Assembly (NCBI GenBank): GCA_963776935.1
Contig: CAVZOP010000002.1
Span: 186,001 to 250,000 of the forward strand
Length of the DNA: 64,000 bases
Direction of reading: 5' to 3'
From: JALOLG01 sp963776935
GTDB taxonomy: Bacteria; Actinomycetota; Acidimicrobiia; Acidimicrobiales; Ilumatobacteraceae
The position numbers and the translations under genes were made by a program. How positions within the stretch are numbered: position 1 is the stretch's first letter; the number at the start of each line of letters is the position of its first letter. Below are positions 33,671 through 44,060 of this stretch, one piece after another. The notes beneath the pieces are model-generated. The model had not been told where the DNA came from. It did no database searches and was given only the letters and a program-made list of their open reading frames with translations.

Positions 33671-35951
33671 TCAGGGCCGAGAGTCGTGGACGCGTGTCGG
33701 CGCGACCGACACGAGGCCGAGCTCGTGCTCGGCGACCAGCTCGCTCTGGATGTCGACGATGACATGGGACGCCGCGTACGTGAACACGCAAACGTCGCCG
33801 GCCTCGTCGGCTTCGACGAACGCCATGTTGGCGACCGTGCCGTCGCGGCCGTAGTTGACCGTCGACGTGGCGGGCTCGACGTTGGGTGTCAGCGTCGAGC
33901 ACGGCCCGATCGTCGCGTAGCCGGCTCCCGCCGTCTGCGTGATCGTCACGTTCACGACGGCACCCGCACCGGAGACCGCGAGCGGGATGCGCACGACGCC
34001 CATCGCCGGGACGCGAGCGCCCGTGCGGGTGTCGATCACGCGCTTCGGAGCCGTGAGCTTCCAGCCGTACCCGACCGTGCGATCGAGCGTGCCGACGCGG
34101 TCGACGATGACGTGGGCGTCGCTGTGGCTGTACACGCAGATCTGACCGCTGGCGTCGCCACTGACCACCGACAGGTTCGCCGATGCGGCTCCGGCCTGGT
34201 AGTTCACGTTCGAGAACTGCGCCCCGGCGGCGAGTGCGTCGCACTTGCCGGCCGCCACGTAACCGGCGGCGGTGGCGTCCACGACGGTCAGGTTGGCGAC
34301 CGCGGTCGGCACGTCGCCGAGGTCGACGGCGAGCAGGCGGTCGGCCGGCAGGCGACCGGTCACGCACTCGCCCGACGGCGAGCAGGCACCGGTGTTGCGG
34401 GTGTCGTCGAGCCGCGTCGGCGCCGACGGCGTGAACCACGAGACCGGTTCGTTCACGACCTCGTCGCTGAGATAGCCGACCACGTCGACGATGCTGTGCA
34501 CCGCCGTCGAGCGGTAGATGCAGATGCGTCCGTCGACGATCGGCACGATCGCCAAGTTGGCGGCGTCGCGCCCGGCTGCGTAGTTGGTGTTCGACGTCGC
34601 CCGGTCTCCGGCGGGCCGGGCCTTGCAGTCCTCGGCCGTCAGGTAGCCAGCGACGGCGGCGTTCGTCGCGGTGAGGTTGATGACGACGGCGCGGGCCGTG
34701 TCCGGCGCATCGATCTCGACCGGGATCCGCCAGCCGGCCTCCGGACGATTGTCACGGTTGCACAGCTCGACTGTCTTGCCGGTCGCATCGACGGTGTCGA
34801 CGCAGTACAGCGTGGGGTCCTTCAACGTGAGGCCCGGGTCGGGTGCGCCGTTGAACAGGGCGATCGCCCGGGCTTGGGCCGGGTTACCCCTGAACTCGAA
34901 GTGGGGTGGGTCGCGGACCACGGACGTGCGTTGCGTGTCGGGGCTCACGCATCCACTGTTCCAGCCGTATCCGCCCCAGTAGAGCCCCCACTTCTCGGCC
35001 GTCTGCACGACCCAGCGGGGCATGTCGGTGACCATCGGCGTGGCGCAGGCGCTGGCACCGCCGACGCCTGCGTAGCTGGCGTCAGCCGGGTTCGTGTTGC
35101 TGTTCATGTCGACGGCCAGGCCCCAGGCGTGGTTGGAGAGGTCACTCACGTCGCCGGCGCATCTCCACCCGTTCGGGTTGCTCCCGCCGGTGCAGCGGAA
35201 AATATTTATTTTATTAATATATACTAATTTTTACTATTTTTTATTATATTTATATATTTTATGAAATTAATTATTATATTTTTTGATAAATATAAGAAAA
35301 AAAAATATATTTTTAAATTATATATATTTTGATATTTTTAATTTTATTATATAATATTATAAAATAATACGTTAAAAATTATAATAATGATATTTATATA
35401 AAATATAAATTATTAGAAGGTGGAAAATAAGGAGAATGTTATAAAGGATGTTGAAATATGAGGGGGAGAAGAAAAAAGAAAAAAAAAAAAAACGTGTAGC
35501 CGCTGACATATGGGTTGACCGTGTAGCCGTTGGCGACGATCTCGGCGATGAACCCCTCGAACAGCGGCCAGACACCGGCGTGCGTGTCGAGCACGCCGGG
35601 TGGAATCGTGCCCACCTTGGCCTTGTTCTCCGTGATGTAGGTCGCCTCCCAGCTCGCCAGCGCCGGCGAGCCGTTGTACGTGACGCCGTTCCACACCCAG
35701 CCGTCGCCCACGCCCGGCGCCGGTGGGGTGCCCCAGCCGGAGGCGGCCGGGTCGTAGTTGAGGGCGAGCAGACAGCCGGCGACGTTGCCGCTGTCCGCCT
35801 GCGCCTTCGTGCACAGGGTCGGTCGCGTCGGGACGGTCCACGGCGTGTTGTCGAGTGCCGCCGCGACCGGCAACGCGCCGGGCAGGGCGGCCAGTGCGAT
35901 CGAGCCGGCGGCGAGCGACACGGCGAGGAACGAGCGGAGCGGAACGGTCAT
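33671..35951 (-). pseudogene. Secreted M15-family peptidase with three C-terminal repeats, interrupted by an AT-rich block
   Basis: Without positions 35201-35492 this is one open frame of about 662 residues. The signal peptide is RSFLAVSLAAGSIALAALPG followed by ALPVAAA. The catalytic domain carries SNHAWGLAVD (SxHxxGxAxD, zinc ligands His and Asp) and RDPPHFEF (third ligand His). Three repeats follow (around RAVVINLTATNAAVAGYLTA, AVANLTVVDATAAGYVAAGK and GAVVNVTITQTAGAGYATIG), each ending in a C(I/V)(Y/F) strand and V(S/I)I-V-D. Removing exactly 292 bases joins NPYVSGYTF to RCTGGSNPNGWRC in frame. The family cleaves peptidoglycan peptides (D-Ala-D-Ala carboxypeptidase/endopeptidase type). 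As sequenced the gene is broken. Confidence 0.82.
35201..35492. other. 292-bp AT-rich insertion in the M15 peptidase gene
   Basis: By my count only about 31 of 292 bases are G or C (roughly 11%), and the first 200 bases have about nine. The surrounding genes are about 70% GC. G greatly exceeds C on the plus strand, and the right end is purine-rich with A-runs. The edges are exact to within a few A residues: deleting this block restores the peptidase frame (292 = 1 mod 3, matching the frame change). No recognisable gene, terminal repeats or target duplication longer than AA are present. Confidence 0.85.
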
Positions 35952-36082
35952 GAAAGTTCACGGAGGCGCACGCCCACCCTGGACACACCCCTACCAATGC
36001 CTGTCATCGGCCCCGCAGCCACCGACCTTGACCCATCCTGACGCACTCTTGCGACTCCGCACGAACCGTGCTCCCAAACCCG

Positions 36083-36132
36083 TTCTGTCTGCTTCAGACT
36101 GCCCGTCGGCTCATCTGAGGCAGACAGTTCGG
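36083..36132 (+). repeat. Dispersed hairpin repeat, copy 1
   Basis: This copy lies between the divergent M15 peptidase and MFS genes. Arms CTGTCTGCTTCAGA and TCTGAGGCAGACAG pair over 14 bp (one T-G wobble) around CTGCCCGTCGGCTCA. The same unit recurs at five other intergenic places in the window. Confidence 0.85.
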
Positions 36133-36167
36133 GAATCCTGGCCGGTGGATGGGTTACGGTCCTCGGG

Positions 36168-37368
36168 GTGAGGGGAGCCTCGAGGGATTCGGGTCGCTCG
36201 GCCCTCTCGCTCGGGTTGTTCGCGGTGGCGTTCGGGACGAACGTGGCGACCCCGCTGTTCCTCATCTACGAGACCAGGCTCGATCTGTCCCGGTGGACGC
36301 TGACGGCGCTGTTCGCCATCTACCCGATCGGTCTGGCGCCGGCGTTGACGTACGCCGGGCCGATGTCAGATGTGCTCGGGCGCAAGCGGGTGATGGTGCC
36401 GGGCGTGCTGCTCTCGGGCGTCGCCTCGCTCGTGATGATGGCCGGGGCCGACAACGTGGCGCTGCTGTTCGTCGGACGCTTCCTCCTCGGCGCAGTTTCC
36501 GGCATCGTGTTCGTCGTGGCGAGCGCCTGGATGCAGGAGCTCGGCTCGGCCGACCCGATGTGGACCGCCCGCCTGGTCGCGATCCTGATGTACTCCGGAT
36601 TCGGGATCGGCCCGTTCATCGGCGGGGTGTTCGGTCAGTGGGGCCCTGGTCCGCTCGTCACGCCGTACCTGATCCACATCGCCCTGGTCGTCGCCGCCCT
36701 CACGGTCGTCGGCACGATCCCCGAGACGGTCGTGGCCACACCCGGCCGCCGGATCCGCCCCAACCTCGGCATCCCGGCCGGATCCGGCCCGACGTTCTGG
36801 AGGGTGATGGTGCCCACCGCGCTCGGCGTCTTCGGGCTGCCGTCGCTCACGTTCGGGCTGTTCCCGATCCTGCTGCGCCCGGCGATGGCGTCGATCGCGG
36901 TCTTCATCACGGGACTGATCTTCCTGATCGCGATGACCGCGATCGTGCCCGCTCAGTTGTGGGTCGGGCGGGTCGGTCCGCGCCGTGCGGCACCGTTCGG
37001 ATTGGTCGTCGGCACCGTCGGTTGCGCGCTCGGACTGGTCGCATTCGCCACCGACGCCTGGCCGATCCTGTTCCCGGCGGCGATCGCGATGGGTGCTGGA
37101 TCCGGGATCGCGATGACGTCGGGGTTGCGGCTGGTCGAGTGGATCACGATCCCGGCCGACCGCGGCGCGCTCGACGGGTGCGTTCTACGCCGCCGCCTAC
37201 GCCGGGATGACGATGCCGCTCGTCGTGTCGACCGTCGCCCAGCCGATCGGTTACACGGCCGTGCTCGCAGTCCTCACCGGGCTCGGCGTCGTCGGCTCGA
37301 TCTGGCTCGCTCACGCCACGAGCGGGCTGGCGGCGATGCGGCCGGCGCCGGCCCCGATCAGTCGCTGA
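36168..37368 (+). CDS. MFS transporter (one frameshift near the end)
   Basis: This is a membrane protein of about 400 residues with 12 helices. It starts at GTG with GRSALSLGLFAVAFGTNVAT and carries motif A in MSDVLGRKRVMVPGVLLSGV; LFVGRFLLGAVSGIVFVVAS and MYSGFGIGPFIGGVFGQWGP are typical drug:H+ antiporter segments. An extra T near 37177 breaks the frame; with it removed the sequence continues RGALDGAFYAAAYAGMTMPL, then helices ending in WLAHATSGLAAMRPAPAPIS with a TGA at 37366. The substrate is unknown. It overlaps the convergent GGDEF/EAL gene by 11 bases. Confidence 0.82.
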
Positions 37369-39637
37369 CCGCGACCCACTCGCCCGTGAGCGACGGGATG
37401 GCTCTGATCGCGGCCTCGAGCTCGTCGGCGGGAACCGGATGGGCGAAATAGAAACCCTGCGCCAACTCGAATCCCATCGCCCGCAACGTCTGGGCCTGCT
37501 CGAGCGTCTCGACGCCCTCGGCGACCGCCGTCAACCCGAGCGAATGGACCATCCGGCTCATCGACTCGACCAGGCTGCGGCTGCGATCCGACTCCTCGAT
37601 CTGCTCGACGAATCGCCGGTCGATCTTGACGTAGTCGATCGGGAACTGCTCGAGGTAGGCGAGCGACGAGTAGCCGGTGCCGAAATCGTCGATCGCCACG
37701 CGAATGCCGTGCTCGCGGAGCTCGCGGATGCGGGTGCCGACACCGGCGGGATCGCGCATCGCCTCGGTCTCGGTGACCTCCACGATCAGTCGCGTCGTCG
37801 GGAAATCCTCCTCGCGGAGCACGGCGAGCAGCCCTTCGACGACGTCGAGATGGTCGAGGTGCTGCGGCGACAGGTTGACCGACAGGCTGACGGGCTGTCG
37901 GGTCAGCGGATCGATGACGTCCCTGATCAACCGGCACGACGACTCGATCATCGCCTGGTCGAGCTCGGCGACCATGTTCATCTGTTCGGCGAGCTCGACG
38001 AAGCGGGTCGGCGCGATCGGGCCCTGGGTCGCGCTCGTCCATCGGGCCAGCGCCTCGACCGACGTGATGGCGCCGGTGCGCAGATCGATCACCGGCTGGA
38101 ACACGGCGTAGATCGCCCGGCTGCGGATGCCCCGTCGTAGCTCGGCTTCGAGCTCGGCGCGAGCGATGACGGCCTGCTCCATCGACGGTTCGAAGATGAC
38201 CACCCTGTTGCGGCCCTCGCGCTTGCCTCGATACATCGCGATGTCGGCCCGCCGGAGCAGCTCCTCGGCATCGACGGGCTGATTGTCGACCATGGCCACG
38301 CCGACGGTGGCGCCGACGTAGAACCTGCGCCGTCCGAACCGCAAGGGCGACCGGATCGCCATGGCGATGGCGTCGGCGATGTCCGCCGCCCGATCGAGGT
38401 CGCAGTTCTCGAGCATCACCACGAACTCGTCACCACCGAGGCGGGCTGCCGAGTCGCCCCGGCCGATCGTCTTCTCGATCCGCCGGGCGACCTCTTTCAG
38501 CACGCCGTCGCCCGCCGCGTGCCCGCGCCCGTCGTTGATCGCCTTGAACCGGTCGAGGTCGATGAACAGCACGGCGAGCGGGTGGCCGTGTTGGACGGAC
38601 TGCCCGATTCCCTGGGTGAGACGATCGAGGAACAAGCGCCGGTTCGGGAGTCCGGTGAGCTGATCGGTCAGGGCGAGCCGCACGCTCTCGCGCGAGGTGG
38701 CGTCGAGCAGCGCGATGCCGGCGTGCTCGGCGAGGATCTCGAGCATCTCGCGCTCGGTGTCGGAGAACTTCTCCGTCGAGCGCGTCCCGATCGACAGGCT
38801 GCCGACGGTGTCACCGTCGGAGCGGACCGGCACGGCCATCGCCGCTCGCAGACCGTGATCGATGAGCGCCGGCGTCGGGCTCGTGAAGTCGGCGTAGTTC
38901 TCGACGACGACGCTGCGATTCTCCCGGTACGCCCGCCCACCGATGCCGAACTCCGAGCTCATGGAGAGTTGGGGCAACACGTCGTCGCGGACGCCGTGCG
39001 ACGCGGCGAGGACGAGGCGGCTCGGGTCGGATGGATCGCGCAACCGGAGGCAGACGATGGTCTCGCCGAACAGTTGCCTGGTCCCGTCGACGATCGCGAC
39101 GAGCACATCGTCGAGCGGCGCCCGCCTCGAGATCGAGCTCTGGATCCGCACCAGCCGGGACAGGAACTGCTGACGCTCCTGGAGCTCGGTACGCAGCGCC
39201 CGGTTGTGCTGGTCGAGCTGGAGCTGGGTCTCGAGGTTCGCACGAAGGCGTTCCTCCTGGGTGAGGTTGCGGAAGCAGACGACCACACCGTTGATGCCGG
39301 GGACGCCTCGTCGGTTGGTCACGATCGCCTCGACCGGACGCCAGCCGTCGCCTTCGCGCACACGCAACCGCACCGTGCCCCGGCCGTCGTCGGATCCGAT
39401 GATCTCCGCCAGCCGTTCGGCGACGTGCTGGACGTCGTCGGGATGAACCGCGGCGAGGGACTCGGCCCCCACCTGATCAGTCGTCGCTGCGATACCGCTG
39501 CCGAGGAACGATCGCGCCGCGCTGTTGGCGTACGTGAACCGGAACTCGTCGTCGAGGACGACGATCACGTCGTCGACGCAGTCGAGGAGCGTGCGCGCGT
39601 CGAAGTCAGACGGCGTCGCAGTTCCTGGAGGCATCAC
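37358..39637 (-). CDS. PAS-GAF-GGDEF-EAL c-di-GMP turnover protein
   Basis: This is a 759-residue soluble multidomain protein. Domains in order: PAS (about 15-130, LLDCVDDVIVVLDDEFRFTY), a short coiled coil, GAF (about 165-320, with SSEFGIGGRAYRENRSVVVE), GGDEF (about 330-490, active site LGGDEFVVML) and EAL (about 500-750, with SVEALARWTS as the EAL motif and VAIDDFGTGYSSLAYLEQFP as the DDFGTG loop). Both catalytic motifs look intact. The residues before GGDEF (GRGDSAARL) lack the RxxD inhibitory site. It could synthesise and degrade c-di-GMP under PAS/GAF control. Upstream lie two matching dyads annotated separately. Confidence 0.93.
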   Translation of the reverse strand: MMPPGTATPSDFDARTLLDCVDDVIVVLDDEFRFTYANSAARSFLGSGIAATTDQVGAESLAAVHPDDVQHVAERLAEIIGSDDGRGTVRLRVREGDGWRPVEAIVTNRRGVPGINGVVVCFRNLTQEERLRANLETQLQLDQHNRALRTELQERQQFLSRLVRIQSSISRRAPLDDVLVAIVDGTRQLFGETIVCLRLRDPSDPSRLVLAASHGVRDDVLPQLSMSSEFGIGGRAYRENRSVVVENYADFTSPTPALIDHGLRAAMAVPVRSDGDTVGSLSIGTRSTEKFSDTEREMLEILAEHAGIALLDATSRESVRLALTDQLTGLPNRRLFLDRLTQGIGQSVQHGHPLAVLFIDLDRFKAINDGRGHAAGDGVLKEVARRIEKTIGRGDSAARLGGDEFVVMLENCDLDRAADIADAIAMAIRSPLRFGRRRFYVGATVGVAMVDNQPVDAEELLRRADIAMYRGKREGRNRVVIFEPSMEQAVIARAELEAELRRGIRSRAIYAVFQPVIDLRTGAITSVEALARWTSATQGPIAPTRFVELAEQMNMVAELDQAMIESSCRLIRDVIDPLTRQPVSLSVNLSPQHLDHLDVVEGLLAVLREEDFPTTRLIVEVTETEAMRDPAGVGTRIRELREHGIRVAIDDFGTGYSSLAYLEQFPIDYVKIDRRFVEQIEESDRSRSLVESMSRMVHSLGLTAVAEGVETLEQAQTLRAMGFELAQGFYFAHPVPADELEAAIRAIPSLTGEWVAVSD

Positions 39638-39645
39638 CCTTATCT

Positions 39646-39711
39646 ATCGGTCGATTACCCCGAGTGCTATAGCTGCCGAAATGAGCACGCAGCGTGGCCG
39701 GATCGACCGAT
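39646..39711. promoter_or_regulatory. Two ATCGRYCGAT dyads upstream of the GGDEF-EAL gene
   Basis: ATCGGTCGAT at 39646-39655 and ATCGACCGAT at 39702-39711 are each inverted repeats (ATCG-NN-CGAT) and are reverse complements of one another. Their centres are 56 bp apart in the 86-base gap between the GGDEF-EAL start and the GNAT stop. The spacing, close to five helical turns, fits cooperative binding or looping by one regulator. Confidence 0.45.
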
Positions 39712-39723
39712 TTCTGAGCGTGA

Positions 39724-40206
39724 TCAGGCCGCTTGGACCAGATCGAGGATCAGCTCGATCCGCCCCCGGCCCACGTCGACGACGATGAAGCCCATCGACT
39801 CGGCGAGCGCAACGGTCGCCCGGCTGCGCCGGCTCGAACGAAGTACGAGGCGAGTGCAGCCGACGGCGCGGGCGTGCTCGACCATCGCGCGTGCGAGCGC
39901 GAGTCCGACACCTCGTCCCCTGGCAGCAGCGACGACGACCATGAAGACCTCCCCCTGGTCGTCGACACGGGCGAGGCCCACCACGCGGCCCTCGTGGAGG
40001 GCGGCGAACCGGAAGCCGGACTCGCGCGAGCACACCCGCGCGATGAGAGACGGAAACGGCTTCGGCTCGGGGTCTCCTGGCCGGCCGAAGTACCGGGGCT
40101 CTGCTCTGACCTCGTCGGCGAACCGGGCGACGCCGGCGTCGAGGCTTGGGTGATCGGCGGGGGTGATCCGCACGCCTTCGAGCACACGATCGTTGACGAG
40201 ATCCAT
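39724..40206 (-). CDS. GNAT family N-acetyltransferase
   Basis: This is a 160-residue acetyltransferase. The acetyl-CoA motif is VVAAARGRGVGLALARAMVE, preceded by VVGLARVDDQGEVFMV and followed by TRLVLRSSRRSRATVALAES and MGF. The ATG (MDLVNDRVLEGVRITPADHP) gives normal length; the frame stays open upstream but without conserved sequence. The acceptor is unknown. It is divergent from the helicase gene, with 108 bases between starts. Confidence 0.85.
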   Translation of the reverse strand: MDLVNDRVLEGVRITPADHPSLDAGVARFADEVRAEPRYFGRPGDPEPKPFPSLIARVCSRESGFRFAALHEGRVVGLARVDDQGEVFMVVVAAARGRGVGLALARAMVEHARAVGCTRLVLRSSRRSRATVALAESMGFIVVDVGRGRIELILDLVQAA

Positions 40207-40314
40207 GTGTCCAAGCGTGCCGGAACGATGTGTACTGCGCGTTTCGCCCGAGTGAACGCGCGCAAACGCGTGGCGCGCACCCCTTCGGTAACGTCGGGGT
40301 GTGATCCCCGCGTG

Positions 40315-43300
40315 ATGGCCATCGCCTGTGTGTACTGCGGCGGAACGCACGCCACGGCGGCCGGGGTCAAGCAGTGCTGGGAGCGCGGCGAGGGCCAAAG
40401 CGGCCAGGACCAGGGGCGGGCACCCGTGGTCGCACCATCCACCGGTCACGGATCGAGTCCGCGCCGCCAGGAGCCCGCGGTCGTCGCCGGAGCGCGTTCG
40501 CACGCCCGCGAGGTCGTGGTCGCCCACGGGATCGGGCGCGGACCGCACCAACTGGGGCGCAACGTCATCGTCGCTGCGGAGAACGACGAGCCGGCCGAGT
40601 GGAACGGCTGCGAACGGATCCGGATCGACTCGAACGTCGTCGACGAGCCGCTGCCGACCGTCGAACGTCTCCGATCAGCCGCCGTCGAGCGCCGCGGGGT
40701 CGTGATCGAGCTGGTCGGCGACACCGCGGCGCCTGCCGTCGAGCACCGGCCGATCCACGAGTTGGGAGCTCGCTTCGCGCTCGACGGCGACGAGCTCCGC
40801 CATCTCACGTGGTCGAACTCGATCGACGGGCGCGATCCCGCAGCGCCGAGCTGGTGGCTCGTCGATCGGGCGGTGGCGCTCGGCGCCACGTTCGGCGGTG
40901 CGGCCGACATCGTGCTCCCCGACGGCACCGTGGCGTGGCTCGACGGTGGCCCGGTGCGCTTCACCGATCCGGTCGAGGGCGTCCCCGTGCTCCATGCCGT
41001 CGCCGTCGAGCACGGGTCACTCGCGCCGCCGGTGTCGAACGTCTCCGGCGCTGACGTCGCCGCCGACCAACTGGCGGCGGTCGTGCACGCCGGCGGGGCG
41101 GCTCGGATCATCGCCCCCGCCGGATCCGGGAAGACACGGGTGCTCACCGAGCGAGCACGCCACCTGCTCGTCGGCTGGCGGCTGCCGCCGAGTGCCGTCA
41201 GCCTCGTGGCGTTCAACAAGCGGGCGCAGGAGGAGATGCGCGAACGCACGGCCGACCTCCCCGGTCTGCAGGTCCGCACGCTCAACGCGATCGCCCTCGC
41301 CATCGTCAATGGCGTCTCACCGTTCCTCGCTCAACCGCGGTCGTGGCGCACGATCGACGAGCCCGATGTGCGCCGCGTGTTGTCGAAGCTGATCGGTTTC
41401 CCGAAGCGCCGCAACACCGACCCGGTGGCCCCGTGGATCGAGGCGCTGAGCGCGATCCGGCTCGGGCTGCTCGACCCGCTCGACGTCGAACGGCGGTACG
41501 GCGGCGACGTCGACGGGCTCACCGACGTGTGGCCGAGGTACCGCGCCGAGCTCGAACGCGAGCGCGCGATCGACTTCGACGACCAGATCTACCGGGCGAT
41601 CGAGGTCCTGGTCGGCCAACCCGACGCCCGAGCGGCGGCGCAACGGGCGTGCCGGCTGATGCTCGTCGACGAGTTCCAGGATCTCACGCCCGCCCACCTG
41701 CTGCTGGTGCGGCTGCTGTCGGCGCCCGGCGGAGCGGTGTTCGGGGTGGGCGACGACGACCAGACGATCTACGGCTACAACGGCGCCGATCCCGCCTGGT
41801 TGATCGACTTCGGCACCCTGTTCCCGGGTGCCGGCGACCATCCGCTCGAGGTCAACTACCGCTGCCCGGCCGGCATCGTCGAAGCGGTCGACCGGTTGCT
41901 GCGCCACAACCGGCGCCGGGTCAGCAAGACGATGCGGGCCTCGGCGCTCGAGCCGGGTGGTTGGTCGGTCGAGACGTCGGACGACCCGGTGGCGTCGACC
42001 GTTGCCGCCGTCGAAGTGGGCCTGACCACCGGTGCCGCACCAGCCGATGTGGCGGTGCTCACCCGCGTCAACGCCTTGCTGGCGCCCGTGCAGTTGGCGC
42101 TCGTCGCGGCCGGCATCCCGGTGGCGGGCGGGGTCGGCCTCGAGTTCGCCGATCGAACCTCGGTGCGGGCGGTGCTCGCGTGGTTGCGCCTCACCACCGG
42201 ACGGGCCGCGTTCACGTCCGACGACCTCGGCGAGGCGTTGCGTCGGCCGTCTCGACCGTTGCACCCGAGGGTCGCCGAATGGGTCGCCGAGCAGAGCGAT
42301 GTCGCCGCGCTGCGACGCCTCGCCGGGCGGCTCAACGCCGAGCGCGACACCGAGCGGGTGTCGAGCTTCGCCGACGACATCGAGCGCTTGCGCAAGCTCG
42401 CCGATGGCGGGGCATCGACGGCGGCGCTCGTCGAGGTCCTTCTCGACGACATCGGTCTGGCTGGCGCCGTGCAGACGCTCGATGCCACCCGTCACGGCAT
42501 GAACCGGTCGGCGCAAGGCGACGATCTCGCCGCGATCCGACACCTCGCCGCGCAGCACGACGACGCGCAGACGTTCGAGCGATGGTTGCGCGCCGGCCTC
42601 GCCACGCCGCGCGAACCGGGCGGTGTCGTGCTCGCCACCGTCCATCGCGTCAAGGGACAGGAATGGCTGCACGTGGTCGTGCACCTGGCCGACGCCGATC
42701 AATATCCACACCGCCTCGCCGACGACGTCGAGGAGGAGCGGCGCCTGCTGCACGTCGCGATCCACGCGTGCCCGCCGCCACGCCACGATCGTCACCAGCC
42801 GGCGCCCGAGCCCGTTCATCGCCGAGCTCACCACCGAACCCCCGGCCGTGCTCGCCGAGGAGCCGCCGATGCGTGGACGCGCCGAGCCGGCACCGCGCCG
42901 CAAGGACGCGGGCGGGGGCGATCATCCGCTGCTCGATCGGTCGACCGTGACCGCGGCTCCCGGGCTGGTGCTCGTCGACCAGGGCAGCGAATGGGTCGTC
43001 TCCGAGTTCGACGACCGGGTCGTCGTCGCCGCCCAGGGCTCGGCGACGAGGCGCTTCCAGGTCGGCTCGCAGGTGGTGACCGCCGGTCGGCAGCGCGGTG
43101 AGCTCCGATTGCCCACCGGCACGATCACGTTCGAATCGGCGTGGGCCTACGACGAGCTGCGGCGCTTCCGGGAAGCCGCCCGCGAAGGCAAGCCGGCGTA
43201 CGTCGTGTTCGACGACAAGACGCTCGTCGCGATCGCCGACGCACTGCCGACGACGCTCGCCGACCTCGCCCGCGTGAAGGGAGTGGGTCCTTCGAAGCTC

Positions 43301-43354
43301 GAGCAATACGGCGATGCAGTGCTCGCTCTAGTAGCGGCGGTTACCGACCGATGA
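40315..43354 (+). CDS. UvrD/Rep-type DNA helicase with HRDC domain (one frameshift)
   Basis: This is a helicase of about 1012 residues. It begins with a Cys motif MAIACVYCGGTHATAAGVKQ and CW, possibly metal-binding, and has a ~230-residue N-terminal extension. The helicase core shows Walker A AARIIAPAGSGKTRVLTERA, motif II MLVDEFQDLTPAH, motif III GVGDDDQTIYGYNGADP and motif IV-VI sequence up to LATVHRVKGQEWLHVVVHLA. An extra C near 42763 shifts the frame inside VAITRARRHATIVTS; homology resumes at once. The C-terminus has an HRDC domain (AWAYDELRRFREAAREGKPA to GVGPSKLEQYGDAVLAL), as in UvrD2-like actinobacterial helicases. Role: DNA repair/unwinding. Confidence 0.88.
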
Positions 43355-43361
43355 AGGGGGT

Positions 43362-44060
43362 GTGAATCCGCTCAAATCGGCTGCGATCGACGGGATCGAT
43401 GAGTACGGTGGGCATGTGTTCGGTGGAACTCCACACGAGATGCGCCCGAGGTCGCGTGGTTGGCTGCACGCTGTCGCGTTCTTCGTCGCCATCCCCGCGG
43501 GCGTGATGTTGATCCTGGCGGCGAACGGCCCGACCGCCCGCGCCGCGGCATCCGTGTACGTCGCGACGGTGCTGTTGCTGTTCGGAACATCGGCCGGCTA
43601 TCACACGCTGGCCCGGTCGCCTCGGGCGCGTGGCATCATGCAGCGCCTCGACCATTCGATGATCTACCTGCTGATCACCGGCACATACGTGCCGATGTGT
43701 CTCATCGCCCTCCCGCCCGCGTGGGGGATCCCGTTACTCGTCGTCGTCGGGATCTGTGCGGTCGTGGGCGTGGTGCTCAAGCTGACGGCGTTCCGCGTGC
43801 GGTGGATCGGGCATGCGTTGTACCCGGCCATGGGATGGGCGTCCGTCGCCGTTGCGCCGGCGTTCGCCCGTTACCTGACTCCCGGCCAAATTGCGCTGCT
43901 CGTCGCCGGCGGACTCGCGTACACGATCGGGATACCGGTGTTGATGCTGAGGCGCCCCGATCCGTGGCCGCGTGCGTTCGGCTACCACGAGGTGTGGCAC
44001 AGCTTCACGGTGGTCGCCGCGGTCTTCCACTTCGCCGTCATCGCCACCATCGTCAGCTGA
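43362..44060 (+). CDS. Hemolysin III family membrane protein
   Basis: This is a 232-residue protein with seven predicted helices. Family landmarks include FFVAIPAGVMLILAANGPTA, LFGTSAGYHTLARSP (with the conserved His), the RLDHSMIYLLITGTYVPMCL motif and YHEVWHSFTVVAAVFHFAVI at the end, where the His residues are the proposed metal-binding set shared with PAQR receptors. It starts at GTG eight bases after the helicase stop. Hemolysis itself is doubtful in bacteria of this kind; a lipid-hydrolase or receptor-like role is as likely. Confidence 0.9.
   Translation: MNPLKSAAIDGIDEYGGHVFGGTPHEMRPRSRGWLHAVAFFVAIPAGVMLILAANGPTARAAASVYVATVLLLFGTSAGYHTLARSPRARGIMQRLDHSMIYLLITGTYVPMCLIALPPAWGIPLLVVVGICAVVGVVLKLTAFRVRWIGHALYPAMGWASVAVAPAFARYLTPGQIALLVAGGLAYTIGIPVLMLRRPDPWPRAFGYHEVWHSFTVVAAVFHFAVIATIVS

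Noticed and set aside
35448..36041. Plus-strand open frame beginning with a Lys/Glu-rich run (EGEKKKEKKKK)
   Set aside because: Its start lies in the AT-rich block and the rest is antisense to the peptidase signal peptide and catalytic domain; the Lys run simply translates A-runs.
42755..42775. Programmed ribosomal frameshifting in the helicase (and similar sites in other genes)
   Set aside because: No slippery heptamer or downstream structure is seen, and shifts occur at unrelated sequences in many unrelated genes, which fits consensus errors better.
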